33,486 nucleotides of DNA. Origin: BD1-7 clade bacterium (lineage in GTDB: Bacteria > Pseudomonadota > Gammaproteobacteria > Pseudomonadales > DT-91). The position numbers were made by a program, and so were the translations under genes. Shown piece after piece: positions 1-8,484 of the stretch; the first letter of the stretch is position 1, and each line of letters starts with the position of its first letter. The stretch spans positions 13,057-46,542 of the forward strand of contig CACSIO010000062.1 in the NCBI GenBank assembly GCA_902705865.1, read 5' to 3'. A model generated the notes under the pieces. That model was not told where the DNA came from. It worked only from the letters and a program-made list of their open reading frames with translations, and searched no databases.

Positions 1-663
1 GACACCGGATTCGCGATAGTCTTCGAAACAACGAATTCCCATGGTCTCGGGTTCTGTCAAACCGTTTTCGCCGTCGGAGTAGGTATTAATCTGAAAGCGA
101 CTACCCGGGAATGTATAATTGATAAGGTCACTATCGGGTGTATTAGCGTCAGGCGCGCTGCTCTCTGCGATCTTAACGCCTTCAAAAACGAACCGAGCAT
201 CATCGCCTCTGCCTTCTGGGTTGATGCCAGATACCGAAAATTCTTTGTTGTTTTCTATCTCTACAACAGCATTGTTTAAGTCTGAAAACACCATGTTGCC
301 GTCGTCATTAAGCGAGTACTCACCGTCAAATTTATCGTACTCAGACGGGCATTGAATGATACCCCACTTATCACTGCCCTCTTCTGCAACGACCTGCAAA
401 ACACCCTTCCACGTAAATGTCTCATATTGCCCGTGCATCGGCCCTGATGAATCTGTTGGCGATTCGTCGATGTGCAACCTGACGAAGTAGATGCCATCCG
501 GTGTTTCACTGTGATCAACAACCAGTTCGCGCTCAAAATCCAACGATGTTGGCTCGTAAACAGGCTCTGAATTGCCGCTCGGATCAGACGAGTCATCTGA
601 TCCGCCACATGCAACAAGCAGCACAGATAGCATAAGGCCAAAAGATGTACGGTATTTATTCAC
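1..663 (-). CDS. Lipoprotein of unknown function, 3' end cut by window edge
   Basis: The reading frame is open from a GTG at 663 to the left edge, 221 codons without a stop. The GTG is preceded by AAGGA about 7 nt upstream, which decides the start. The N-terminus is a lipoprotein signal: basic VNKYR, a hydrophobic stretch, then the lipobox LLVAC at about residues 14-18. A Gly/Ser/Asp-rich linker follows, then a polar, probably beta-rich domain of unrecognised family. Cys18 should be lipidated and the protein anchored in the outer or inner membrane facing the periplasm. The C-terminus lies outside the window. Confidence 0.8.
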   Translation of the reverse strand, partial: MNKYRTSFGLMLSVLLVACGGSDDSSDPSGNSEPVYEPTSLDFERELVVDHSETPDGIYFVRLHIDESPTDSSGPMHGQYETFTWKGVLQVVAEEGSDKWGIIQCPSEYDKFDGEYSLNDDGNMVFSDLNNAVVEIENNKEFSVSGINPEGRGDDARFVFEGVKIAESSAPDANTPDSDLINYTFPGSRFQINTYSDGENGLTEPETMGIRCFEDYRESGV

Positions 664-843
664 GATGCGTTCCTTGGGAGTAGAATCCTTTCAAAGACTA
701 CAGAGTGCTCAACAAGTACGGTACCTATGTTTGGGGGGAAGATATTGAACTTGCGCGGAATAACTCTCATTGGTTACTGACACAACGCTGTCAGTAGCGC
801 TGTGAAATACTCAGGGTTTAAACACACTGAAATGAGAAAAAGT

Positions 844-1356
844 ATGTTGCACCATGTGGAATCAGTTATACAAATCAACGCTACGGCAAATAGGGTCTGG
901 TGCATTTTGGATGACTTTGGCGGCTTGGATAAATTCAGCGTCGGCGTACAAAAATCACTCATCGTTGGCGACAAAGAAACTGGGATAGGCGCTGTACGCT
1001 ATTGCCTATTCAACGACGGTAGTAGTTTGCACGAAGAGATTGTCGAATATGAGCCGCATAAACACTTTCGATTGGTGCTCTCGGAATTTACATTACCGAT
1101 GGAGTCGGTCAGTGCAAGTTTTCGTGTCGAACCTCTGAGCGAAACAACCTGTGAAGTAAAAATGGAGATGGATTTTGTTATGAAGTTTGGCTTACTCGGG
1201 CGTCTAATGGGCGTTGTGTTGATACGACCACTGATGAAAAGTGTGCATAAAAAATTGCTCCAGGGTCTTGCATACCATGCACTTACGGGTAAAAAGATCA
1301 GTGACAAATTGCCACCGCGAGAAGACTTAGCACGGGCGATTGCATTATTGCCTTAG
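844..1356 (+). CDS. SRPBCC (polyketide cyclase/START-like) family protein
   Basis: The product has about 170 residues of the SRPBCC helix-grip fold: the N-terminal HHVESVIQINATANRVW strand and helix with a DDFGG turn, central GIGAVRYCLF, a HEEIVEYEP strand, and a long C-terminal helix before ALTGKKI. These small proteins bind hydrophobic ligands in a deep cavity; the ligand cannot be read from sequence. The frame is open upstream to GTG 802 and ATG 832. I prefer ATG 844 because MLHHVES fits where family members usually begin and GAGAAA lies just upstream. It is a single gene followed by a likely terminator. Confidence 0.8.
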   Translation: MLHHVESVIQINATANRVWCILDDFGGLDKFSVGVQKSLIVGDKETGIGAVRYCLFNDGSSLHEEIVEYEPHKHFRLVLSEFTLPMESVSASFRVEPLSETTCEVKMEMDFVMKFGLLGRLMGVVLIRPLMKSVHKKLLQGLAYHALTGKKISDKLPPREDLARAIALLP

Positions 1357-1383
1357 CGACGGCAAACAGGTTTTATGCACGTA

Positions 1384-1428
1384 GCGGGCCTGGTCGATTC
1401 ACAGGCTCGTTCTTATACTTTCTTTTTT
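1384..1428 (+). terminator. Probable intrinsic terminator of the SRPBCC gene
   Basis: GCGGGCCTG (1384-1392) pairs with CAGGCTCGT (1402-1410), a 9-bp stem with two G-U pairs and a 9-nt loop. It is followed by a T-rich stretch ending in six T's. It lies 27 bases after the stop codon at 1356. Confidence 0.5.
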
Positions 1429-1694
1429 ACACCTACAATCTATTCACATCGAAGTCTTCCGACAAGCTATAGCAGCTTTCTATTGTCATATATCCATATC
1501 GTTAGCTATTGGCTTACCTAGCATGTATCGTTTACGCTCAGCGCCAACAACAGTCAGCGTACGCTTATGAGTGATCGTGGTTTGTTGTTTCTCAGGTTGT
1601 CATGCTTAACTTCCGACTGAAACAACACGCCTCTAGCCTGCATCGTTATTGTAAGAACGCCAGCCAGTAAACAAACAATGTTTGGAGCACTGCA
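1429..1694. other. Intergenic, no gene seen
   Basis: Between the SRPBCC terminator and MarC I see no coding frame with a start and ribosome binding site. The promoter of the MarC gene should lie here, but no convincing -35/-10 pair stands out. Confidence 0.5.
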
Positions 1695-2318
1695 GTGAAC
1701 GAGTTTTATACCCAGCTAATTACTGTGTTTTTAGGTTTTTTCGCGATCATGAACCCTATCGCCAATACAGCAGCATTCGCTGGGCTGGTGGGTGACAGTG
1801 ATAGAAAAGAGCAGATTCAAATTGCCGCCAAAGCACTGATACTGACATTTTGTATCATTTTTGCATTCTCGCTACTGGGCAAAGCGATCTTTCATCTATT
1901 TGGTATCACCCTACCGGCGTTGCGTATTTCTGGCGGTATTTTGGTCTTCTTGGTGGGCTACCATATGCTCAATGGCAAGAGTTCGACACTGCACTCAGCC
2001 GACGGTAACGATGTCAAAGATATCGCGGTATCGCCATTAGCCGTTCCGTTACTCGCCGGGCCTGGTACGATTGCTACCGCGATGAATTATTCGGCATCCG
2101 GCGGCATAACCGGTATTGGAATTACTGTATCTGTGTTTGCCGTTTTGTGCGTAATCACTTTTATCTGTTTTATATTCAGCGCCAAAATTTTGAAGTTTAT
2201 CGGTAAAGGTGGATTGGATATCGTGACACGATTGATGGGGCTTATCTTAACCGTCATCGGTGTTCAGATGCTTATCGGCGGTGTTACCGAAGTGATCAAA
2301 ACATTGCCGATGAGTTAA
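1695..2318 (+). CDS. MarC family integral membrane protein
   Basis: The 207-residue protein has the MarC (UPF0056) pattern: about six transmembrane helices, an N-terminal ALIT-like segment ending in FFAIMNPIANTAAF, and the mid-protein PLAVPLLAGPGTIATAM motif that is the family hallmark. It acts in the inner membrane. The family was once linked to multiple antibiotic resistance, but its transport substrate is not established. The start is GTG at 1695 with GGAG 7 nt upstream. It appears to be transcribed alone. Confidence 0.92.
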   Translation: MNEFYTQLITVFLGFFAIMNPIANTAAFAGLVGDSDRKEQIQIAAKALILTFCIIFAFSLLGKAIFHLFGITLPALRISGGILVFLVGYHMLNGKSSTLHSADGNDVKDIAVSPLAVPLLAGPGTIATAMNYSASGGITGIGITVSVFAVLCVITFICFIFSAKILKFIGKGGLDIVTRLMGLILTVIGVQMLIGGVTEVIKTLPMS

Positions 2319-2561
2319 TCCAAAAACAACCATTCGAGAAGTGCACCATCTATACGGGTGAAGCATTTGCTTGCTGTATCGATGCAAGATTAGGCTGCAC
2401 CAAATTCATGAGTAGTCTTCATTTAACCGCTCAGGGCTCTCATGCAAACAAGGATAAAAAATGACGCGATGTTATTTCGAAAGCGCGATTGAACACCCGA
2501 GCACAAATTTGAGGGCATCCACGATACCTTCCTCTGAACTGAAACTGCGGGATTATCACTC

Positions 2562-3017
2562 ATGATCGGCGCCATTATCTTAAAAACCATGATGGATGCG
2601 ACGGGCAGCAAACCCATAAATAGTCGTAACGTTGAAGAGCTGTTATCGCATTGGTCTGACGATGCGGTGTTAGTGTACCCGGGCAACCTGCCGTTTAGCG
2701 GCGAAATACGTGGCAAAGAAATGCTCACGGTGTTCTTCGAGATCTATATGGAGCAGTTTCCGAAGCTGGAGTTCACGACCAAAAACACCTTTATCAGTAA
2801 TATGTATTCGTTGGGTTTATCCAATAAACTGGCGACCGAAATCGACGTCACATACACCAATCAATTTGGCCATACATTCCATAACAGTGTGATGAGTTCA
2901 TTGGAGATTAAAGGCGGCAAGCTGGTTTACGATAAAGACTTTTACTACGACATCGATCAGTTAAACCAAGCATGGGAAGGCGCAGATTTGAGCCGGCTCG
3001 AAAAGTATCTGACGTAA
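2562..3017 (+). CDS. SnoaL-like / NTF2-fold protein
   Basis: The 151-residue product begins MIGAIILK, as many SnoaL-like proteins do. It continues with a helix (NVEELLSHWSDDAVLVYPG), the GEIRGKE turn and alternating strands ending in the KGGKLVYDKDFYYD strand. This is the NTF2/SnoaL cone-shaped fold, used for small-molecule isomerisation, hydrolysis or ligand binding. No catalytic set can be assigned from sequence alone. The shine-dalgarno is weak. It is monocistronic, and a minus-strand small RNA candidate converges on its 3' end. Confidence 0.8.
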   Translation: MIGAIILKTMMDATGSKPINSRNVEELLSHWSDDAVLVYPGNLPFSGEIRGKEMLTVFFEIYMEQFPKLEFTTKNTFISNMYSLGLSNKLATEIDVTYTNQFGHTFHNSVMSSLEIKGGKLVYDKDFYYDIDQLNQAWEGADLSRLEKYLT

Positions 3018-3082
3018 ACAATGAGTCATTGCTTGCTGGTTGAAATAACTCTCAGCTAACAGATTAGTTCGATTTAGAAACG

Positions 3083-3107
3083 AAAAAAGCCGGATCAGCG
3101 ATCCGGC
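3083..3107 (-). terminator. Intrinsic terminator of the small RNA candidate
   Basis: A perfect 8-bp stem GCCGGATC / GATCCGGC (3089-3107, 3-nt loop) is followed on the minus strand by TTTTTT (3088-3083). On the plus strand the stem is not followed by T's. The terminator therefore reads out a minus-strand transcript although no minus-strand protein gene lies upstream. Confidence 0.75.
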
Positions 3108-3181
3108 AAAGAGCAAGACAACTTACGTCGTCTACGAGAGAGATTAATGAGCGTTAAAGCGCCGTGAACGCCTTAACTGAG
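3083..3181 (-). ncRNA. Candidate Fur-regulated small RNA (RyhB/PrrF-like logic)
   Basis: On the minus strand a promoter (TATAAA at 3193-3188, TTTGCA at 3215-3210, 16-bp spacing) predicts a start near 3181. The transcript would be about 99 nt. It contains hairpin 1 (GTTAAGGCG / CGCTTTAAC, 3177-3153, 9 bp with one G-U pair), an apparently unpaired pyrimidine-rich segment TCTCTCTCG (about 3143-3135), and an intrinsic terminator with an 8-bp perfect stem and six T's. No ORF of useful length fits. A Fur box overlaps the -35. By known biology, a Fur-repressed RNA of this size would be made under iron starvation and pair with ribosome binding sites of iron-using enzymes. That function is inference; the parts are visible. 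Confidence 0.6.
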
Positions 3182-3187
3182 ATCTAC

Positions 3188-3229
3188 TTTATAAGGGAAC
3201 TCTCATCATTGCAAATGATAATTGTTATT
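3188..3229 (-). promoter_or_regulatory. Fur box overlapping a sigma70 promoter
   Basis: The 19 bases at 3211-3229 match the classical Fur consensus GATAATGATAATCATTATC at 14 of 19 positions. They overlap the minus-strand -35 (TTTGCA, 3215-3210). The -10 is TATAAA at 3193-3188. Fur with iron would block RNA polymerase here. A second short dyad, TCATTTGCAATGA, abuts the box toward the -10. Confidence 0.6.
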
Positions 3230-3507
3230 ATTTGTATTTAATCATTATATTCCCAACTCTCACCGCATAGTGCCAACCTCAACACGGCATCTGAGGTGAG
3301 CACTCCTCTGATTTATTCTCTAATCAAATACCCGTTTTTATGGTGCTCTAACGGGCGGCCAATGACTTCTATAACGTCAATGTTAGTTTTTAAGGTTTGT
3401 AATACCGGATTAATCTAGTGACGTTATCGCGTTTACCTCGATTATTTGTCTACTATCGGGGATCCGCATTTACCACTCACTATCATAAGTACAAGTACGC
3501 CCAGATC

Positions 3508-4470
3508 ATGAGACACTACGCTGTTGTTGCCACAATATTGAGTCTGCTACTGACTCTCTCTGGCTGTAAAACTGATATTACCTTTGCGATTCCTGGGCAC
3601 CCTTTATTGTTCGGTGATGAGCCTGAGTATTCTAAAACCGAATACCCGATTGTATTGGTGCACGGTCTGTATGGTTTTGATGATATTTTTGGCCATGAGT
3701 ATTTTTATCAAATACCCAAAGTACTAAGAAACGGTGGTGCTGAAGTTTATATTGCGCGTATCTCCGGCACGATGACACCAGAGGTGCGAGGCGAACAATT
3801 GATTCCACAACTGGAGGAATTCGCAGCGGTTTCTGGCCAGAGCAAGTTCAACCTGATTGGCCACAGCCTCGGTGCCCCCACCATTCGCTACGTTGCTGCT
3901 GTACGCCCTGATCTGGTTGCATCAATCACTTCGGTAGCTGGTGCGAATTTTGGCACGGACGTGGCTGATGCCGAGTTTTTAGACTTTCCGCCAACCCGTT
4001 TGATTACCGGTTTGATGGGCAACCTGCTCGGCCATGCTATCGACTTCGTTAGCCAGGATAATTTCGAACAGAGCATACTTGCCACACTGGACGTTATGAG
4101 TGTTGAGGGCATTGCCGTGTTCAATAGCAAATATGCCGATGCTCTACCCTCAGCGTTGTGTGCGGCCGATGGTAACAGCCTAGTGAACGGTATTTATTAC
4201 TATTCATGGGGTGGAAACGTGGCAACAACGAATCGCTTCGATCCTGCCGACCTCGTGCAAGCTGCAGTCACAAAACTCATTCCCGGAGACGACGACGACG
4301 GTATTATTCCGCGTTGTTCAATGCAGTTGGGCCATGTGATTCGTGATGATTACAAGATGAACCACGCCGATCACCTCAACTGGTTTTTAGGGCTTAAGGC
4401 AACCGATGCGCCCTATGCGCCGTCGCTCTATCGCGCACAGGCTAATCGTTTGAAAGGCCTTGGGCTGTAG
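3508..4470 (+). CDS. Lipoprotein triacylglycerol lipase (alpha/beta hydrolase, family I-like)
   Basis: This is a lipase close to Pseudomonas family I lipases. It has the oxyanion strand PIVLVHGLYGFDD, the nucleophile elbow GHSLG, and an Asp in the DDDDG turn. VIRDDYKMNHADHLNW carries the catalytic His. Two Cys (ALC and PRC contexts) are placed like the disulfide of those enzymes. From ATG 3508 the N-terminus is a lipoprotein signal with lipobox LSGC at residues 17-20. An in-frame GTG at 3418 would put 30 polar residues before the signal, so I reject it. Family I lipases often need a foldase (Lif); none is nearby. Confidence 0.9.
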   Translation: MRHYAVVATILSLLLTLSGCKTDITFAIPGHPLLFGDEPEYSKTEYPIVLVHGLYGFDDIFGHEYFYQIPKVLRNGGAEVYIARISGTMTPEVRGEQLIPQLEEFAAVSGQSKFNLIGHSLGAPTIRYVAAVRPDLVASITSVAGANFGTDVADAEFLDFPPTRLITGLMGNLLGHAIDFVSQDNFEQSILATLDVMSVEGIAVFNSKYADALPSALCAADGNSLVNGIYYYSWGGNVATTNRFDPADLVQAAVTKLIPGDDDDGIIPRCSMQLGHVIRDDYKMNHADHLNWFLGLKATDAPYAPSLYRAQANRLKGLGL

Positions 4471-4506
4471 GCTTTATCGTTGATCTAAATCTGAGAAACA
4501 CGACAT

Positions 4507-4526
4507 AGGCGCACACTATTGCGCCT
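4507..4526 (+). terminator. Stem-loop downstream of the lipase gene
   Basis: AGGCGCA and TGCGCCT form a perfect 7-bp stem around a 6-nt loop, 37 bases after the lipase stop. There is no T-tract, so it may be a 3'-end stabiliser or a Rho-assisted stop rather than a classical terminator. Confidence 0.35.
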
Positions 4527-4675
4527 GAAAACAGCCAGATAATAGATCTAACATTTTTGCATAGCCGCTCACAAAAAAGTTATCTAGTGTTCGTTTATAA
4601 CGTGCATTCACAGAATCACCATAAACCTTATGTTATATAAGCGTTATTGCTTACCATTGTTTCAGGGGAATACCG

Positions 4676-5371
4676 ATGTTCAAGAAACTTGTCTCGACCG
4701 AAGCCCGACAAAAATTCATGACCTACGGAATCGCAGCCATGATGCCGGCTCTCGGCGCTTGTGTGGCCTCGTTGCCAGCTGTGTTTTCCAGCGTAATATT
4801 GTCTTTCGTGTATGAGGGCAACGACGTTAATTTTTCAATTAATGCCATTAATGGCCCTGAAGCTGTTACCTGTCGCGCAAACGACAATGCGGTAACGTTG
4901 ACCAAAGGTGAAACCACTGACAGAACAGTTACCTTCAACGGCACATTTACCGCTTCACAGTTAATAGCTGGCCGCAACGCAGTGAATTGTACCGTAACCG
5001 GCAAAGACAATTCGATCACCGCCAATGTAGGTGGTATCTACGTCGTGAATGCCACTAACATTGCGGATATAGCAGGCCAGGTAAATCTGCTGGCAACTCG
5101 AGACCTAACATTGACTCGCCCTAGCACGGGCACCACAGCCGTCGATAAAAAAGCCCTCGTTTACGGTGGCTTTGACTTGCCCCAAATCACTTTTACTTTG
5201 CAAGGTGGCACGTTACCAAGCGGGTTATCAGTAAACGCTACAACCGGTAATATCGAAGGTGATATCACCAATGCCAACGCGACAGGTAACTTTGATAACA
5301 TCGTTATTCGCGCGTCGACCAATGGTGCAGGCAATATCGACTTTGACGAGTTTTCTATTACCGTCAACTAA
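4676..5371 (+). CDS. Exported or anchored protein with a He_PIG/Ig-like domain
   Basis: ATG 4676 follows AGGGG about 8 nt upstream. The N-terminus has basic residues, then a hydrophobic segment (residues 16-47) containing LGAC, which could act as a lipobox. The rest is beta-rich. Residues about 172-231 carry the LPSGLSVNATTGNIEG turn typical of putative Ig (He_PIG/cadherin-like) domains. Two Cys (about 66 and 104) in the preceding domain could form a disulfide. No catalytic motif is visible; a surface or periplasmic adhesion-like role is a guess. Gene start and domain are clear; function is not. Confidence 0.75.
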   Translation: MFKKLVSTEARQKFMTYGIAAMMPALGACVASLPAVFSSVILSFVYEGNDVNFSINAINGPEAVTCRANDNAVTLTKGETTDRTVTFNGTFTASQLIAGRNAVNCTVTGKDNSITANVGGIYVVNATNIADIAGQVNLLATRDLTLTRPSTGTTAVDKKALVYGGFDLPQITFTLQGGTLPSGLSVNATTGNIEGDITNANATGNFDNIVIRASTNGAGNIDFDEFSITVN

Positions 5372-5448
5372 TGAGCCTCTGAATAGCGCGGCGGAATCAT
5401 CTTTTGCACACTAACACTCACATGAATGTTAGACACATAACGATGATT

Positions 5449-6375
5449 TTACGCGTATTCACGCACATGCACTCTGTCGCCTTTTACACTCATGAATACA
5501 CCTGCAACGATGAAGAGATAGCTCACAACTTGCAGCAAACTAATACCTTCGCCTAACAGTGTTACTGCCATTGCAGCACCGTAAACTGGCAATAGGAAAT
5601 AACAGTATGCGGCCTTCATACAGCCGATTTCGTTGATCGCCTTACCCCAAAACAGATACCCTAAAATGGATGGGCCAATGGCGAAATACAACAGCGCACC
5701 AATTTCTTTACCGGGTAAATGAAAACCGCTGACATCACCAAGCGAACCCATTAACAGGTAAAGAATTCCACATTGAAACGCAGCACAACCGGCCATCAGT
5801 GTTAATACCAACAGGGCATCTAACGCTATTGGCTGTTTTTGCATCATCAAGGTATAAACAGAAAACGAGGCAGCTGCGACAAGCATCAACCCATCTCCGG
5901 GAGTGATTCCTGCACTACCTCCTTTTGATATCAAAAAGTAAATCCCCAAATAGCTCACAACAATCCCCAGCAGTGTTTGCAGACTCGGCACGCGATGAAA
6001 TATGAGCCAGCCACCGAGCAATACAAATACCGGGGCAGAAATACCTATCAACGTTTGATTGGTAGCGGATGTCGTATGGGCAGCTTGATAGACCAGAAAG
6101 GTTTGCAGTGACATGCCAAACAAGCTGGCAATAAACAGAAAACCTAAGTGGCGCCGTGCAACTGCTAACTTAGTAACAGTTAATCGACGCCATGAAAAGG
6201 GTAACAGCAGGATGAAGGCGAATGTCCAGCGCCAGAAGCTCAGATGCACCGGGCTGTAGTCTTGATAGAGCGACTTACTGACGACGAAGTTGCCTGCCCA
6301 TAGCAGAGTTGCAAGGGTGGCAAAAATTAAACCGCGATAGTTCTCTTTAGCAAACACGTCACTTCCTTGTTTCAT
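5449..6375 (-). CDS. EamA/DMT family transporter
   Basis: The 308-residue protein has ten predicted transmembrane helices in two EamA repeats. The first repeat begins RGLIFATLATLLWAGNFV and contains SFWRWTFAF. The second carries GDGLMLVAAASFSVYTLM and ends in the helix LFIVAGVFMSVKG. Such inner-membrane carriers export metabolites or amino acids; the substrate is not readable. A second, only distantly similar EamA protein sits at 30030-30923. The ATG at 6375 has no clear shine-dalgarno. Confidence 0.9.
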   Translation of the reverse strand: MKQGSDVFAKENYRGLIFATLATLLWAGNFVVSKSLYQDYSPVHLSFWRWTFAFILLLPFSWRRLTVTKLAVARRHLGFLFIASLFGMSLQTFLVYQAAHTTSATNQTLIGISAPVFVLLGGWLIFHRVPSLQTLLGIVVSYLGIYFLISKGGSAGITPGDGLMLVAAASFSVYTLMMQKQPIALDALLVLTLMAGCAAFQCGILYLLMGSLGDVSGFHLPGKEIGALLYFAIGPSILGYLFWGKAINEIGCMKAAYCYFLLPVYGAAMAVTLLGEGISLLQVVSYLFIVAGVFMSVKGDRVHVREYA

Positions 6376-6840
6376 CGTAAAATGAACGTTTCAGGTATGA
6401 GTCCGAAAAGAAGTACTTTCAGTGTTGGGTTAGCTGATTCTTTTGCAACATATATAAAACACATCTAAATCGTTTTTCAATGAAACATAACTGCTGTAAA
6501 AGACAATATTGTCGGTGACAAACTCAATCGATCAAAACTGAGAATTGGCAGAATCGCGACAAACAACCAACCGTTTAAAGTTCTTCCTTAGAGCTAAATA
6601 ATCCATTAAATCCAATCACTATCAGCGCTTAAGACGCTTTAACGTCGTTAGCTCTTGTGTTCAATAATAGAAAAGAAACCGGCAATGAAGTTCCTTGAAA
6701 AGTGCCATAATTCAAGCCATAGCGACCGATCGCACACTCCAAATCCTTCATATTAAATGCATCTTTTTGCCTGTCGGCAATCTGCGCCTGCGCCTCAACG
6801 GTTCAACCCTGAATTGCGCCTTTGGTAACAATCAGAGGAA
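6376..6840. other. Intergenic, no convincing gene
   Basis: This AT-rich stretch should contain the promoter of the EamA gene. A 40-codon minus-strand frame (ATG 6751 to TAA 6629) exists but has no ribosome binding site and no recognisable product. I do not call it. Confidence 0.5.
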
Positions 6841-7006
6841 CTAGGAAGCCTCTGAATAATGTCGTGAGGGCGGGTAAACGTGCCCCGCGGCGAAAATCAG
6901 AAAAAAGCGATGTTTACGTGTGGTAAATGCGCATTTTGAGCTGATTTTTGGTGTGGCCAAACCGAGCGCAGTAATTCGTTGTGGGGATTCCGAGACGTCG
7001 TGCGTT
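6841..7006. mobile_element. Possible remnant of an insertion sequence end
   Basis: The stretch beside the ATPase stop is more GC-rich than the flanking intergenic DNA. On the minus strand it translates as a short frame (7026-6841) ending YPPSRHYSEAS, overlapping the end of the ATPase gene. That composition and tail resemble short hypotheticals I associate with transposon ends. No transposase fragment, inverted repeat pair or target duplication can be shown here. Confidence 0.2.
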
Positions 7007-7750
7007 TCAATCAACGTAGTCGTCAAATAACCATTGAAAGTACCGCTCCGGCGATTCGAGAAACGATTTGGTTAACTGGTAATGGCTGGTGTCTTTATAA
7101 TTAATTTCTTCGATCACACCATCGTCAAAGCTGATCACTTTGGCGCCTGGATAGCTCAACAAGATCGGTGAGTGTGTCGCGATTATAAACTGCGCATGCC
7201 CCGGTGATTCAAGCTGATTGATAATGCTCATAAATGACAACTGCCTTTGCGGCGAGAGTGCAGCTTCCGGCTCATCAAGAATGTAAAGGCCTTGCTCGAA
7301 GCGGTTTTCAAACAACGCCAAAAATGATTCACCATGCGATTGTTCATGCAGAGATTTGCCGCCATAGGCACGCATATCAGACACACCTTCAATGTAGGTG
7401 GCAAAGTTAAAGAAACTCTCTGCACGCATAAAGAAGCCTTCGGTTGTGCGTGGGTGCCACGATAGCCTCAGTGCTTGAGCGAGCTCTGATCGTTCTTCAA
7501 AGGATTCCCGAAAGTGGTCGCGGTTGCCGCCTTCCGGGTCAAACCCACAGCATTCTGCGATGGCTTCCAGCAAGGTGGATTTCCCGCTGCCGTTTTCGCC
7601 AACCAGCAGGGTGACTCGAGCATCAAGTTTGAGATCAATACCCGCTTCAAATGCAGGGATATTAAACGGGTAACGGCGTCGATCGAAGTGCTCTTCGATA
7701 CCGCTGATGCGGTGCAAAAACGGCGCACCTAGGTTGGTTATATCCGTCAT
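7007..7750 (-). CDS. AAA/ABC-type ATPase, SMC/OLD-like stand-alone nucleotide-binding protein
   Basis: This soluble ATPase has Walker A GENGSGKST, a signature-like SHGES, Walker B YILDEPEAALS running into the D-loop, and the switch His in ATHSP. No transmembrane part is present. At about 247 residues it matches a widespread family of short predicted ATPases whose role is unknown; it is not a classical importer ATPase. The frame opens at TTG 7765, three bases after the upstream gene's stop, but ATG 7750 (MTDITNLG) is the likelier start. It is probably co-transcribed with the lipoprotein gene upstream. Confidence 0.88.
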   Translation of the reverse strand: MTDITNLGAPFLHRISGIEEHFDRRRYPFNIPAFEAGIDLKLDARVTLLVGENGSGKSTLLEAIAECCGFDPEGGNRDHFRESFEERSELAQALRLSWHPRTTEGFFMRAESFFNFATYIEGVSDMRAYGGKSLHEQSHGESFLALFENRFEQGLYILDEPEAALSPQRQLSFMSIINQLESPGHAQFIIATHSPILLSYPGAKVISFDDGVIEEINYKDTSHYQLTKSFLESPERYFQWLFDDYVD

Positions 7751-7768
7751 ATTGGTAGATACCAAGAA

Positions 7769-8212
7769 CTAGTCAATGCACAACGTGGGTTCAGCCACGC
7801 CGTCTTTGATGTAGGTACGACAGCCAAAGCGTTGCGTCGACTGCTGACATTGCCCCGTGGCTTTTGAACCCGCCTCAATGCGTCTTTGCACAGCAATACA
7901 GGCGACTTCACACTGGCTACCATCCGTACACGGCTGGCCCGCGTCTTTTGCCGGTAATATACACGCTTCGCGTTGCAGCTTGCCGACCTCCTGCCACTGC
8001 CCGCCCTCGGCTTCGCAAGCCCCTTGAGAAGTTAACCCATTAGCGCGTTCTTCCAATGACTGTATCGTTGGTATTGGCGTTGGCGTTGGCGTTGGCGTTG
8101 GCTTCGCGGTTGAAAGATGCGCGACATTATCGGTATCTGATTCATAGGCACTGCAACCCTGAAGAATCAGAAAAGCAATAAAGATAAGAGGAACCAAAAG
8201 GATTTTATTCAT
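7769..8212 (-). CDS. Cys-rich lipoprotein with a Thr-Pro linker
   Basis: A signal peptide ends in the lipobox LQGC (residues 17-20). A linker with a TP repeat (about residues 38-46) follows, then a 95-residue domain with eight Cys that suggests several disulfides in the periplasm. No known domain is recognised. The hexanucleotide repeat encoding the linker may vary in number. Its stop is 18 bases from the ATPase ATG, so the two probably share a transcript. Confidence 0.8.
   Translation of the reverse strand: MNKILLVPLIFIAFLILQGCSAYESDTDNVAHLSTAKPTPTPTPTPIPTIQSLEERANGLTSQGACEAEGGQWQEVGKLQREACILPAKDAGQPCTDGSQCEVACIAVQRRIEAGSKATGQCQQSTQRFGCRTYIKDGVAEPTLCID
8074..8102. repeat. Hexanucleotide tandem repeat (TTGGCG), about 4.8 copies
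   Basis: Four perfect TTGGCG units at 8074-8097 plus TTGGC. On the coding strand they encode the Thr-Pro run of the lipoprotein linker. Copy-number change would stay in frame. Confidence 0.9.
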
Positions 8213-8484
8213 AACATACCATCAACGAGTCAGGTGCAGACCCGAACATTAACGCGTCAGGCAGCTCAACGCAAAAACCGGTTTACGCCCTAGCCTCCGC
8301 CGGATATATCGCAGGTATCGTCAATCAATAGGATCCCCTAACCGTAATCTCTGAGTAAACCAGAACAGTAGCTGACGCACTGGCGTCTCATGCTACATCC
8401 ATCCAACAACAGTCAACAGCAATAGTCGCAGTCTAGGTCAGCTCTCGTTATAATCGTTTTTTCACTCAGGTATGCTCGTTTTCT

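Noticed and set aside
276..641. A 121-codon minus-strand frame at the left edge
   Set aside because: It lies in another frame within the lipoprotein gene, whose GTG start, ribosome site and lipobox are convincing.
3418..3507. Upstream in-frame GTG extension of the lipase
   Set aside because: It would bury the lipoprotein signal behind 30 polar residues and has no ribosome site; ATG 3508 gives a normal lipoprotein N-terminus.
6629..6751. A 40-codon minus-strand frame
   Set aside because: No ribosome site, no recognisable product, and it sits in a plain AT-rich gap.
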